A DNA stretch of 64,000 nucleotides from Adiantum capillus-veneris (Eukaryota > Streptophyta > Polypodiopsida > Polypodiales > Pteridaceae), in assembly GCA_014529385.2 (NCBI GenBank), contig CM043948.1:21389951-21453950 (forward strand), given 5' to 3'. The translations under genes were made by a program, and so were the position numbers. Under the pieces are notes generated by a model. It was not told the origin of the DNA, did no database searches, and was given only the letters and a program-made list of their open reading frames with translations. Shown piece by piece: positions 33,384 to 43,620 of this stretch (positions within the stretch are counted from its first letter, which is position 1; each line of letters starts with the position of its first letter).

Positions 33384-34334
33384 TGTTAGCCGCGGCTAAC
33401 GGCTACACCAATTATACACCAAGTTGTGGATGTTCCATAGTGCACAATATTTACTTTTCATTGTATAGGGCTTGGGCTCATTTAGGAGTTCCAAAGTTGT
33501 ATGAGTCTAGGCTAGAGCGCTCACTTTATCCCATAGTTGAAGGGTTTGAGGCCCAAAGCTATAAAAGAGCCCTATGCTTAATGAGAGTTCATTCTAGAGT
33601 GGTCCTTTTGAGAACTCTCTCCCTAGAGTAGGTCTTGATGGCCTAGACTTTGAGCTTAATGCCCATGCTTAGAAGGCTAGTGCTAATCACATGTAATTAG
33701 TGTAATCCTCTCTTAATTAATCTAGTCTTCATTATGTTTTCAATCATGTTTCTCTACTTTCCTTCATTGTTTTGAAGTGTTGATCTTTTCTAATCTAACT
33801 CTTACTTATGCTAAGATACGCCGATTAGTGGAGTCCTTATCTAACTCTCTCGATTAAGTGGAGTGGGCTTATTCGTGATTGGGGGATTAGAGTTGTCCTC
33901 TAATGGTGTGCTTGTGTGTATGTAGGTTTAGGAAGCCTTGAGCTTAATTTGATTATGTGTGACTTGATTTGGACACCATGATTGGCATGGTTGGGGTGGT
34001 CGACTTGAATGCGATCTTGTGTGCTTAATTGTCAATGCATGTAATTAGAGTTGTGCTTGAGAGACTCCAAGATTAGTGTGTTTCACTTTGTTGCTTGATG
34101 TGTGTAGATGATTGCTTGTATTGATGCTTGATGTGCGATTAACATTAGTTGATTTGGGATGATTTCTATTTGCATTGGAGGATGCACGCTCTTGAATCCT
34201 CTCAATCTTTGCATCCGATGACGCTCTCGCACAATCTTTGTGTGATGCCTCCAAGCCCTAGCCGGGTCATGATCTCTCTCTCCGGATTGATCGATTTTAT
34301 GGGAGATTGCCTATGCTATGGCAAGCCTCCAACA
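33384..34334 (+). repeat. 3' LTR of element F (951 bp)
   Basis: Starts TGTTAGCCGCGG after the polypurine tract and ends CCTCCAACA before the target duplication ATACT. TATA box at 33560-33567. Confidence 0.95.
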
Positions 34335-34596
34335 ATACTCTATCCCGATCACTGACAATCTCTGTTGGTAGTCCATATCTCGTGAATACATACTCATATA
34401 AGAATGCAGTAGTGGTTTTGGCATCATTCTTTTGAGTTTCTTTAACCTCGGCCCATTTGGTCAAATAGTCCGTAGCTACAATGATATATTGAGCTTGGGT
34501 TCTATAAGCAGGTGGTTGTATTGGTCCAACAAAATCTATACCCCATATTGCAAAGGCTCAAGCCTCCATCATTGGTCTTAAGGGCATGCTATCTAC
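34335..34596 (-). pseudogene. Integrase core N-terminal half, element E
   Basis: The minus strand reads PLRPMMEA, a stop, AFAIWGIDFVGPIQPPAY (first catalytic Asp), YIIVATDYLTKWAEVKETQK, and FTRYGLPTEIVSDRDRV (second catalytic Asp), ending at the element F insertion. Together with 27212-27421 the full D, D, E triad is present, so only stops and insertions inactivate the enzyme. Confidence 0.92.
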
Positions 34597-34959
34597 TCAT
34601 GTTGGAATTTTTTCTCGTTGAAAAGAATCACACCTTTGAACATATTCTTTGGCATCTGCAAAAAATGTTGGCCACCATATGCCTGCTATCAAGATTGCTC
34701 TTACTGTGGTCTCACTAGAAAAGTGACCTCCAACTAATCCAGCATGTGCTTGTTCTATAATTGGAATATACTCGTTTTCATTTGCACAAAGATGCAAATG
34801 TTGATCTTTACCTCTTTGATACAATTGGTTCCCAATAAGAGCATAATCTCTTGCTTCAGTTTCAATTGATCTTTGTCGACGTTTACTCATATCCTCAGGA
34901 AATGCTCGGCTGGATAAGTAAGTAACCTGATAATTACTCCACTTAGGAACAAGTGACAT
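34597..34959 (-). pseudogene. Integrase zinc-binding module, second copy, element E
   Basis: After a leading segment (VTYLSSRAFPEDMSKRRQRS) the module reads NQLYQRGKDQHLHLCANENE, then EQAHAGLVGGHFSSETTVRA with the two histidines, IAGIWWPTFFADAKEYVQRC, and SFQREKIPT where the second cysteine has become Phe. It leads directly into the catalytic core. The zinc module helps integrase multimerise. A homologous module lies immediately upstream (34960-35409). Confidence 0.85.
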
Positions 34960-35409
34960 TTAAAACAATGTTACGTGAGGCATGGGTGTTTGTTTTTGAC
35001 ATTGAGGGCAATCCATTATAAAGGATCGAACATATCTCCTCATAGTCGGCCAACATACCCCAAGTCTCAAGATTTGTTGCATAGTTTGGTCTTCCGCAAA
35101 GTGAATTCCCATGATGGTAACATGTGCTTGACTTAGGTACTTTTCTTTTTCTTCAGGGTTAACGCATAAAAGAAATATCCCATCCCGATTTCTTTTGTAT
35201 AGCCTTCCAGCTAGTAATTGATACATAGTTGATTGCTTAATTAATCCAATTGTGATAGGAAGTGGTATTTGTGAATCCACTTGAGCTATAGTCATTAATG
35301 ACACAATGTTTTCTGACCATCTAGGTATCATTTCCACGGAGAACAAATAGGCATCTGGTAGATCATTGTTTATCCCTTTAGGTGATTCCCCTGAAACAAT
35401 CCTTGACAA
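34960..35409 (-). pseudogene. Integrase zinc-binding module, first copy, element E
   Basis: The stretch begins at the RNase H/integrase junction (ADHLSRIVSGESPKGINNDL) and contains its own module: LAGRLYKRNRDGIFLLCVNP, SQAHVTIMGIHFAEDQTMQQ with two histidines, LGVCWPTMRRYVRSF, and MDCPQCQKQ with both cysteines. This copy keeps all four zinc ligands, whereas the second copy has lost one. Gypsy integrase normally has a single such module, so two in tandem point to an internal duplication or a fusion in this family. Confidence 0.82.
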
Positions 35410-35441
35410 ATGATCTGCTCATTGATGTGTAGTGCCTTTTT

Positions 35442-35903
35442 TTACAACCACAGTGAAATCAAATTCAAGAAGAATGATGAACCATCGAGCACTATTCTCC
35501 CTATGTTGCATGGCTCGTTGACCAAATACAATAAAGCTTGGTGGTCCACAAAGAACACAAACTTTTTGGCTAATAGGTAATGTCTATACTTTTTAATGGC
35601 ATAGATCATTCCTAGTCCTTCTCTTTTCGTGGTGGTGTAATTCTTTTTTGCCATGTTCAATTGTTGGCTAGCATAAGCAATAGGAAAGTCAATTTTTCCA
35701 TCTCGTGGTTGAGCTAGTATACAACCGATAGCAAAATTTGAAGCATCTACATGTACATGGAATACCTTATCCCAATCTGGTGCTTTCAATATTGGAGCTG
35801 AGGTGAGAGCTTGCTTAAGCTTCATGAAGGATTCTTCACATGCCTCGATCCATTCAAAGTGAGTAATCAAGATATAAATGGGCTTTGCAATTACAGCGTA
35901 CAT
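35442..35903 (-). pseudogene. RNase H domain, element E
   Basis: After the RT connection (WIEACEESFMKLKQALTSAP) the domain shows FHVHVDASNFAIGCILAQ (first Asp), TTKREGLGMIYAIKKYRHYL (Glu) and FFVDHQALLYL (second Asp), so the catalytic set is complete. A frameshift near 35500 leads to EFDFTVVVKKGTTHQ, a stop, and ADHLSRI, the normal RNase H/integrase junction. No archaeal-type second RNase H follows, unlike element C. Confidence 0.9.
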
Positions 35904-36088
35904 GTAGATGAATCGTCGCTAATATCCGCAATGTCCCATGAAGGCTTGTACCCCCTTGACTGTTGTTGGTCTAGGCAAATCAGCAATGACATGAATCTTC
36001 TCGATATCATTAGTAGATATGCTATTTTTAGACGCTATATGTCCAAGAATGTTTCCTTGTCTTTCCATGAATGTGCACTTTTCAGGAT

Positions 36089-36992
36089 TTAAGAAAATCT
36101 ATAAAGTCTACATTTTTCGAATACCTTTTTGAGGTGTTCAAAGTGATTAGCCCGGATTGATGAATGTATGCATAGATCATCCATATATACTTCTAAGAAT
36201 TTCCGAAGATACTCTTTGAAAGCATTGCTCATCAACCTTTGAAACATGGCTGGAGCATTAGTTAACCCAAACGGCATAACCGGATAGGCAAATATACCTC
36301 ATTCTGTTGCAAAAGTAGTTTTATGCTAATATCTTGGGTCGACCAAAAGTTGATTGTATCCCAAAAAGCCGTCTAAGAAGATGTAAGCTTCTTTTCCTGC
36401 AACTCGTTCTAAAACATGCTCACTTATTGGAAGAGAAAAGTTGTCTCTAATGGTAGCTGCATTCACCTTTTTGAGATTAACACACACTTGTAATTTTCCA
36501 TTATTCTTGGGTATTATCAGAATTGGAGACACCCAATCTGTGTGTTCAATTTTGTAAATGAATTCAACTTCCTTTGTTTTTCAATCTCTTCTTTTGTCTT
36601 CCTGGCAAATGTTTCGTTATACTTGTATGGTCTCTATTTACTTGGTTTCACATCAGCTCTCATGGGTATGGTATGTTGACAGATTTTTGGATCAACACCC
36701 TTGAGATCCTTGTAAGCCTAGCGAAGATATCTCGGTATTCCTTTAATAAGCTCATCAAAATCTTTTCTTCTTCTTCTATTAGTTCATTTGCAATGTAAGC
36801 AGGTCTAGGCTCTTCTCCTAGTTCAACCAAGTCTAACCTTTTAGCGTTTTCAGGCCCCTCATAAGATTCACCTTGTTTTTGTAGTTCTTTAATAGGTTGT
36901 TCAATTATGATTTTCCTATCTTGGAAAGTATGATTTTTGTAATGGGATGGAACATGCATTACATCCTTGCCATCCTCTTCCGTGGTTTCCAT
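36089..36992 (-). pseudogene. Reverse transcriptase, element E
   Basis: From high to low coordinates: an N-terminal lead (LMSLLKEYRDIFARLTRIS), SPILIIPKNNGKLQVCVNLK with Asn where VDYRKLN-type RTs have Asp, AYIFLDGFLGYNQ, MPFGLTNAPAMFQRLMSNAF and the active site VYMDDLCIHSS at about 36180. The thumb, LNPEKCTF and GHIASKNSIST, continues to about 35950. Frameshifts lie near 36560 and 36300, and stops between 35905 and 36090. Confidence 0.9.
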
Positions 36993-37596
36993 TTGAGTTG
37001 TGTATATCTTCTTTAGAGTTTTTTTCGATCAACTCTTGATATTTCTTTTTCCACTCAACTCTGGTCATAAATGGTTTTTTATCATGAGATTTTTCTTGGA
37101 TACCCTTCCTTGTTTTCCTCGATGTCTGAGACATTTTAAAGTTTTTGTTTGAAGGATATCTGCCATTTATTTTGTCTTTGACACAATCATTAGCATCTAT
37201 CTGCATTAGGAACTGTGTTTTACTAGAGATTGATGGCATAGGTCGTGTTTTCACAATTTTGGTCTCTCTCTTTCGTCCATACCACTTTTGTCTTCTTGAT
37301 TTTTGGTTTGGAAAATCAAAAAACTTTTCCTCCCCTCCCTTTAAGAGTAACTTAGCTCTCGTATGTTCTTTTTCTGACCCCGAATCTTCTTAGGTAGCTG
37401 AGTGTTCATTTAACTCATCAGTTGCATCGTAATAGAGGTCTGAGAAGACTTGTTGATCTTTCATTACGTCCTTGGGTTCCTCATCTTTGTTTTCAATGTT
37501 AAGGATTGACATCATTTGGATGGAAATTATGTCGTAGCCATTCTCATTGCAAAAGTGAGTAGGCATAGACATATTCACACATACATCTATTGTCAC
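36993..37596 (-). pseudogene. Charged linker between protease 1 and RT, element E
   Basis: Reads INGRYPSNKNFKMSQTSRKT, then a lysine-rich helical stretch (RVEWKKKYQELIEKNSKED), with a preceding acidic part (EDEEPKDVMKDQQVFSD). Element B has a comparable basic stretch after its protease. No domain is recognised. Two frames are needed to read through it. Confidence 0.5.
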
Positions 37597-37653
37597 TAAA
37601 ATTTGAGTCCACTCGAATGGCTCAAATAAATGTTCTAGAAAGGGTTTAGGTAC

Positions 37654-38712
37654 TTAGGCTTCGTCAGTGCAGTCCCTTTCTAGGATACATTCTTCTCGTC
37701 TTAAGCTTCCGTTTTTTGATGCTCCACACATCCAAATAGGAGTGTCTTTGTTTAACAAGGATGGGAGTTTAGTTTCAGCTAAAGAGATTGAATCAAACTC
37801 TTGGATGGGTGTTTTCAAGACATCTCTATAAGTGTGATCTTTTATATTTACTCTTGTTATAGATCCCACTTGCTTCAAGTACAGATAGTTGTTTCCCCAA
37901 TCTTGGATAAGTTGTACCTGTTGCATGAAAGGTCTTCCCAATATGATTGCATAGTTGAGTTTTTTCCCAAAGTCTACTATGGCAAAAGTGTGTTGATATT
38001 CAATTCCACAGGAATTGATTATCACTTTTTCAGGCAGCCCTAGTGGTCTCTCAATGTGTCCGTCAGCAGACTGCAATTTCATTCGAGTTTTTCTTATGGC
38101 TGGCTATCCCCAGGATTCCCATACTGCTTTAGTGGCTATGGCTATGCCAACTCCACTATCCAGTATTGCCATCATTTCAATGTCATTATAGTTCACTGGG
38201 AGGGTTGTGTTTCCTTCTTCTCCTTCATAATATTCTCTGACCTTGTTCATGGGAACTGATCGAATCTCTTTGTTTTCCATTTCATTTTTCAATTTTCCCA
38301 AATTCTTCGAAATTAACCCCGCTATTGCCACCTTCTCTAGGGTTTTTTGTATATCGTTCCATAAGTATGGTCTGAGTTTTAACAGTTCTCTCAAGGTAAG
38401 AGTGCATTGGATGGATGTGGACATGATTGAATGAATGCTGTCTACTTGTAGGGTCTGTTCAGATCTTTTTACTTGAGTGGTCTTGCACACGATGGATTCA
38501 TCTTCGTTATCTCCCAAGTAAGAAGGTAATGTTTTTAAAGTCAATGGTTTTGACATTCCTAAAGCTTCCGATCCGCAATCCCCGTACAAGGATTGTAAAT
38601 CCATGTTCATATCAGAAGATAGGTTATCCAAACAAACTTCTTCTATAGGAGCTGACTTTAAAGTTAGTCTCCCATCATTGATCTCTCTCACTTTTTCCCA
38701 TAAGTGTCCCAC
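37654..38712 (-). pseudogene. Aspartic protease 1, element E
   Basis: Upstream of the domain lies SIQCTLTLRELLKLRPYLW and the family segment PMNKVREYYEGEEGNTTLPV. The catalytic loop is AILDSGVGIAIATKAVWESW, followed by one in-frame TAG near 38105 and then MKLQSADGHIERPLGLPEKV, YQHTFAIVDFGKKLNYAIIL and GRPFMQQVQLIQDWG. These are the parts of a retropepsin. It lies between gag and RT, the usual position. The catalytic triad has Val (DSGV) where Ala or Thr is common; whether it was active is unclear. Confidence 0.8.
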
Positions 38713-39273
38713 CTAGTCTTCCTCTACAAATGGAATTCCGTCTAAGGCATCTTCACTGTCAGGCACTATAAGCTCTGGTTCATTTGTTTCAAGGTGGGGT
38801 TCTACCATCACATCGGATTTTTCTTTCATTTCTTCTACCACAATCTCTTCAGGTTTTGCAATACTTTGAAGCTTGGGTTTTTGTTTTTCTAGCATTTCGT
38901 GCATGATTCTTACCAAATTTTGATAAGCTTCCAGTTTCGCTGCTTCCATGTCTGGAGATGGATAGTTTTTTCACTTGTTTTCCATGTTTTGGATCTCTTT
39001 AAGTCGTGCTTGGTAGGCTTCCAAGGTGGCATTAATAGGTTCAAAAATTTTATCAACCAGAATGGATCCTCCAGATTTCACAGTTGTTTCCTTGAATTCA
39101 CTGCCAGTTTCTTTCAACTTGTCCTGGGCTAGCATTTTTGCTTTCTCTTTGATTTCAACCCGTTGTTATTGTTTTCTCATCTCATATCTTTTGCTTCTGC
39201 TCCTTTTGATTCTTTGAGAAGAAACTTTCGTGTTCTCTGATTCATCAGAGGAGTTGTGTTTCTTTTTCTTTGC
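38713..39273 (-). pseudogene. Helical linker between zinc knuckles and protease 1, element E
   Basis: Reads AKLEAYQNLVRIMHEMLEKQ (helix-prone) and an acidic tail (EPELIVPDSEDALDGIPFVE). The upstream part (38950-39273) is broken by stops. It joins nucleocapsid to protease. No known domain. Confidence 0.45.
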
Positions 39274-39609
39274 CTAGGATCTAGTGATTACCTTGATTGG
39301 AACAATCGGTTCATTCTCTGATGAGCTACTAGGCATCACTTGGACTAAGTTTATGACGGTTTTTTCCTTGTTCAAAGGATTTTCAGGAAAATCTTCCGAA
39401 AAGTGTCCTCCCTTTTTGCAACATTGTATGCAATAGGCTTCAATTGGTTTGAGGTTTTTGTTAGCCTCTCGACATTCGTTCTTCCAATGGTCATCAGCAC
39501 CACATTTATGACAATTTCCCGTTCTAGGCTTCATCATGGGTCTTCCCTTGGGAGGTCTGACACCTTGATTAGCTACATAATACATTTGGTGCGAGCTCTG
39601 GTGGAGCAT
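39274..39609 (-). pseudogene. Nucleocapsid zinc knuckles, element E
   Basis: The first knuckle is canonical, CHKCGADDHWKNEC (Cx2Cx4Hx4C). A second, CIQCCKKGGHFSEDF, has one extra residue before the histidine and Phe in place of the last cysteine. Nucleocapsid binds the element RNA. The basic, proline-rich lead-in (RPPKGRPMMKPRTGN) is typical. Confidence 0.82.
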
Positions 39610-39619
39610 AAGTCATGGT

Positions 39620-40084
39620 TTATTCCATTGGTGGTGGATGTGGACTATACCAATCTCCTTCTACCATTACTGTAGATGGACTAGGCTTAGCATAGGGTGT
39701 AATAGGCACTAATGCTTGTTCATCGATGTCTCCTTCAGAGTGCATGTACTTTACAGACACTGCATTATGTCCTAGATACGGAGGTTGTTGTCCCGACACA
39801 GGTTGAGGTCTTTCCATACCCATTGGTGATCTTTGAGCTTGGGCCATATTAGGCTGATATCTGTACATGGGTTGTCCTTGTGGCCTCATGGGCACATACT
39901 GAACATTCCCATCATACTTCGGTCTGAAGTAGCACTCCTGGGTCTCATGGTTGGTCCATTTTCCCTCGATTGCACACCATTTTTGTGGACTAATTGGTTG
40001 TCCCTGTGGGGGTATCCCTTGTCCTGGTCCTCTCATAGGTGCTTTTTGCATATTTTTCATCATGTCATTCATCCTTTTTATCAT
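39620..40084 (-). pseudogene. Proline/glutamine-rich gag segment, element E
   Basis: A methionine-rich start (MIKRMNDMMKNMQKAPMRGP) is followed by a Pro/Gln-rich stretch and a zinc-finger-like CAIEGKWTNHETQEC, the form of a knuckle with only two cysteines and one histidine. It lies between capsid and the canonical knuckles in gag. Low complexity prevents a closer assignment. Confidence 0.55.
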
Positions 40085-40201
40085 ATATTCTATGGCTTTC
40101 CCACTTGTGCTGGTTTTGTGGATAATTTCTTCTTAGTTTGGTTATCCTTAGGGACATCTTCTTCATTGAAGATCTTGCAATTGTCTCCTAGGTCAATAGC
40201 A

Positions 40202-40577
40202 TCAGACACACACGCTTCTAGGGTTGTATGATTTTTTACAATAGAGTATAGCATGAAGTTCTTTGTTTAGCAGTCCCTCCAGAAACGCAGGTATCTCCAT
40301 CTCTGGGCATCTGGCAATGTATTGCTTCATTTGAGTTGCACAATACCTAAAAGACTCACCATGTTTCTGTTTAAAGTTGCAACTTTGAGCTACTCTATTA
40401 TGTTCAATCCCCGTTTTGGAACATGCAGCTACAAATCCTTGAGCTAATGTGTTCAAGTCCATGATTGACCTTGGTGGAATTTTTTGGAACCATGTCAAAG
40501 ATTTTCCTTCTAATGTCATTCCAAACCTCTCGAATTGAGTATGGAAATCGAATATACGCTTTGCTCTTAGCACTTGC
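40202..40577 (-). pseudogene. gag capsid, C-terminal part, element E
   Basis: Reads QVLRAKRIFDFHTQFERFGM, TLEGKSLTWFQKIPPRSIMD, KHGESFRYCATQMKQYIARC and EIPAFLEGLLNKELHAILY. This is the retrotransposon gag capsid signature (LxGxAxxWF, then a region around ESxRxYxxR). It joins in frame across the TTAA element to 41924-42290 as HHLASFKQVLRAK once the element and one TTAA are removed. Confidence 0.88.
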
Positions 40578-41923
40578 TTAACACTAGGTTGGTAACCCAA
40601 CAGGACATAAAAGTGTCCTTTCAGGGTTTTGAAAAAAACCTCCAAAACCATAGTAGATCCACTCATTTGGTAAAATCCTTTCATGAGGTTATTGTTCAAG
40701 GCCTACTACACATGGAAAAATAAGGAACTTGTAAAATTTCTCATCTTTTGGTCACACCAAGCCTCCAAAGTTGATGGACCAATGAATTTTCGTCAAAAAA
40801 ATCATTTCTTACGTTTTGTTGCATAAAAATAACATTAGGGATTTTTGTAGGACTTGAGATAAATTCCCTAGTTAACTTCAATGGGTTGATGATAGAACAT
40901 ATGATTGCTTCTCACTCACTAATTTTTGTTTTGCCAAAATAAATAGGTACAAAAAAGTTGAATTTTTACCATTATGCAAACATATCATCAAAGTTTCTAT
41001 AGCCACGCTCAATACAAATAATATATGCATGTTTTCTTAGTTCCCTATTGTCCTTTATGTTCATAAGAAGCCATGGAGCATGTCAAAAGAATAATACATA
41101 TCTTACCAAGGGGAATCTTGGGGACAAAGATGAAGTGTTAAATACAGCAAACATGAAAAAACTAGGGTGAACATTATGAGTTGTAGAATCCCATGGAAAC
41201 TATTCAATATCTAGCCAAATTTGATTCTTATGACTAGATATGGTTACTACCTAAAAAATGCATGTAGTTGGCACAAGAAACTAAAAATATTGAAAACGTT
41301 ATACTTGATATACTAGAATGTTTCGTTTTCTTCTATAATTGAAAAAATCAACCATCGTTGTGTACTATGCAAAATAGGGTATTAGGTGCCCCAAAACTCA
41401 AGGAATATTAGCTTTATGTTACAATATGCGACATAGAAAATCAAAAATGCATTTGGATATCATGAAATCCACCAAAAAATTCATAGAAGAGCTAAAATTG
41501 GCTAAAAAAAAGGATTTGACAATTTTTGTAATTTGGTCATAACTTACAACTTTAATATTTATTTCTCCCTAGAAGCATCAGGACATATTGAGGACTACTA
41601 AAGATAGTTCTCTAGAATTATAGACCTCACAAACATGAATTCTACAGTGGTATAGTTGCAAAAAGTTGAAAAAAGCCAAAAACAGGACTCGTTTTTTTCA
41701 CACAGTTTAGGTTGTGAAATGTTGTGCAAGGACAATGTTAAAGATGGAATTGATATTCCAAAAAAATATCGAGTTTTTTTCAGCTCATGAGAAAACTTTC
41801 TAGATAGATATCATCTCAAAATTCATTTTCAAACTCTGGACATAATTCAAGGAAAATGGTCACTTAACAGGACATAAAAGTGTCCCAGAACATAAAAGTG
41901 TCCCATTACCAACCTAGTGTTAA
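40578..41923. mobile_element. TTAA-flanked TIR element, copy 2 (1338 bp, no transposase)
   Basis: The element proper is 40582-41919, from CACTAGGTTGGTAAC to its inverse, with TTAA at 40578-40581 and 41920-41923. Its left end matches the right end of copy 1 and vice versa, so it lies in the opposite orientation. Both copies share interior blocks and near-palindromic sub-terminal motifs such as AGGACATAAAAGTGTCCT. Removing it with one TTAA restores the gag frame of element E. No transposase ORF. Confidence 0.88.
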
Positions 41924-42290
41924 AGCTTGCTAAGTGGTGGTATGGATCCCCTGGTCCACTATATTTTTTGACCCATTTCTGGAAATCAGCTGCTTTGACG
42001 CGTCTGTTTGGTTCAATTCCAAGTCTTCTGGGAGTTGGTCATGTTTTGAGTCCTTCAAACCAGTCTGTTAAAAAAAGTGACTCATGTAGCCCTGGACTGG
42101 TCTTAGTGTCACCCGATTTTCTACCTGATGAGGTGGTTTTTGGTTTCTTCACATTTATCTCAGATGATCTCTCATGGTGTTCATCTCTTGGAATTGTTTC
42201 TGGTCCTTGCCCCAATATCCAATCCCGTATGGAATATCCTTCCTATTTGGTTTGTTCTACCTCCTCAAGAGTCATCATAACAAAGTTGTT
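41924..42290 (-). pseudogene. gag capsid, N-terminal part, element E
   Basis: From the ATG pair near 42277 the frame gives MMTLEEVEQTK, a stop, EGYSIRDWILGQGPETIPRD, a Lys/Ser-rich stretch, ESLFLTDWFEGLKT, then RVKAADFQKWVKKYSGPGDP, the start of capsid (FxGxxDPxxHL type), running into the TTAA element. The 5' limit is where coding stops next to the 266-bp TIR element. Confidence 0.75.
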
Positions 42291-42310
42291 GTTATAACAG
42301 GGTAAACAAA

Positions 42311-42576
42311 TGTTAACCTGACACGCTTTTTGTGCTAGTTAGCATATCCAAGTTAGCATATATGAAAAAACTTGGGTGTACAGTAAAATTTTCACCAATA
42401 ATATCAACATTTGTCAAAGTTTGTACAGTTGGATTCCTTCTTTCGAGAGCTTTCTATCGATATATCATACGTCATACATCTTAGAGATCTACCGCGTGCT
42501 ATTATACTAGTTAGCATATATCAAAATTATGCTAACTAGCACTGTCCGGGACAACAAAAAGCATGACATGTTAACA
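42311..42576. mobile_element. Small TIR element (MITE, ~266 bp)
   Basis: The left end TGTTAACCTGACACGCTTTT and the inverse of the right end TGTTAACATGTCATGCTTTT match at most positions, and both arms continue with TGCTAGTTAGCATA. TTAA sits at both ends (42313-42316, 42571-42574), so this could be another TTAA-targeting element. A fragment of the same sequence lies at 62472-62540. Too short to encode a transposase. Confidence 0.7.
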
Positions 42577-42589
42577 TGCTTTCACCCAA

Positions 42590-42980
42590 CAATCCCTAAA
42601 CAGGTAGATTCGTAGATCTGTTGATCCCTTATCTTTGATCTTGAAGATATAGATGATCTTCATGGCCATTAGTTTCTATCTTCCCAACAATAGACTCCGA
42701 TCCTAGAATTATCCGTACTAAGACGTTTCAAAGGCTTCAAGTCTACTTGATCGTATCCCTCAACTTCTAAAGTTGGTGGTCCTTATTTTGTTGAAATATC
42801 TAGGATTATAGTGTTTACTTCTAACCCCCATTTGTCTATCACATCAGGGTTTTCGACTTGTAAATACTGAGTTCCATTTCGATCCATGTACATTTTTCTT
42901 TGTTTGTTTGCCCTAACCTTTTCTTCGAACTCAATACCATGGTCATCAATGCGAATAGCATACTCCTCGTTAGGGTCCAA
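42590..42980 (-). pseudogene. Short ORF upstream of gag, element E
   Basis: The frame from 42980 reads MDPNEEYAIRIDDHGIEFEE and then KQRKMYMDRNGTQYLQVENP, ending in a stop at 42783; the frame continues as GPPTLEVEGYDQVDLKPLKR to about 42680. It lies between leader and gag. It could be an N-terminal gag extension or a separate small protein. No domain is recognised. Confidence 0.4.
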
Positions 42981-43328
42981 GTAAACATGGGCTCCATGAC
43001 GGTTAGTCTTGTAAAAAGATAGTGCAACCTGATTTCTCTACAAATTTGATTAAGTTAGCTAAAGACAGTAGAATTTTTGCTATTCTTGTGATTGGTCTCT
43101 GTGTATCACTTCAAATCGAGCTATGAGAGTCAAAATTTGACTTTCAAATTCGACTGTAGCAAAAAATCAAAGGTCTAATCTGCAACCTGTAAACTGAGTG
43201 TACATGTATCAATTTTGATCTGACTGAAGCCAAAGGTGCCCTGTGGCCTTATATTATATTGGTCTATCACTGTATGAGTTCAAAAGTCAAAATTGATGTC
43301 TCTGGATAGCAGAAGTAAATAATCACGT

Positions 43329-43545
43329 TGTTGGAATTAGGGTTGCAGAGAAACACACACAGCTTGGAGAAGACGAAGGAAGCTCAAGGCACACAATAGA
43401 GAGTGTGTTACTTAGTGTGCAATGGAAAGATAGTTAGCCCTACGTATATACAATGCACGGGGGAAAAAACCTCCTAAAGAGGGAAAAAATGCCCCAGCGG
43501 TCCTAGTGTGTTCACACACATCACTACCACATGTATATGGTAACA
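43329..43545 (-). repeat. 3' LTR of element G (217 bp)
   Basis: Plus-strand sequence runs TGTTGGAATTAGGG ... TGGTAACA. It lacks a 10-bp block present in the other LTR, between CCCTA and CGTATATAC. Confidence 0.96.
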
Positions 43546-43560
43546 AATCCCCCCTGGAGT
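43546..43560 (-). other. Polypurine tract, element G
   Basis: On the minus strand CTCCAGGGGGGATT lies directly before the 3' LTR. Confidence 0.88.
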
Positions 43561-43620
43561 GATGCGATGAACGAGAGCTGGCACATGAGTAAAGGGAAGT
43601 GCCATGCCCTGAGGACAGGA

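Larger units (their letters stand above)
27422..34334 (+). mobile_element. Element F: complete non-autonomous LTR retrotransposon (6913 bp)
   Basis: Two LTRs of exactly 951 bp (27422-28372 and 33384-34334) flank a 5.0-kb internal region with no gag or pol. It has a tRNA-Asp primer site and a polypurine tract, and a 5-bp target duplication ATACT at 27417-27421 and 34335-34339. It interrupts the integrase core of element E. About 34 mismatches between LTRs, counted by eye, suggest roughly 96 percent identity. This is the structure called LARD (large retrotransposon derivative). Orientation comes from the primer site and polypurine tract. Confidence 0.95.

Noticed and set aside
33332-33631. 99-residue plus-strand frame across the element F polypurine tract and 3' LTR
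   Set aside because: It spans a non-coding boundary and is not kept as an open frame in the 5' LTR copy.
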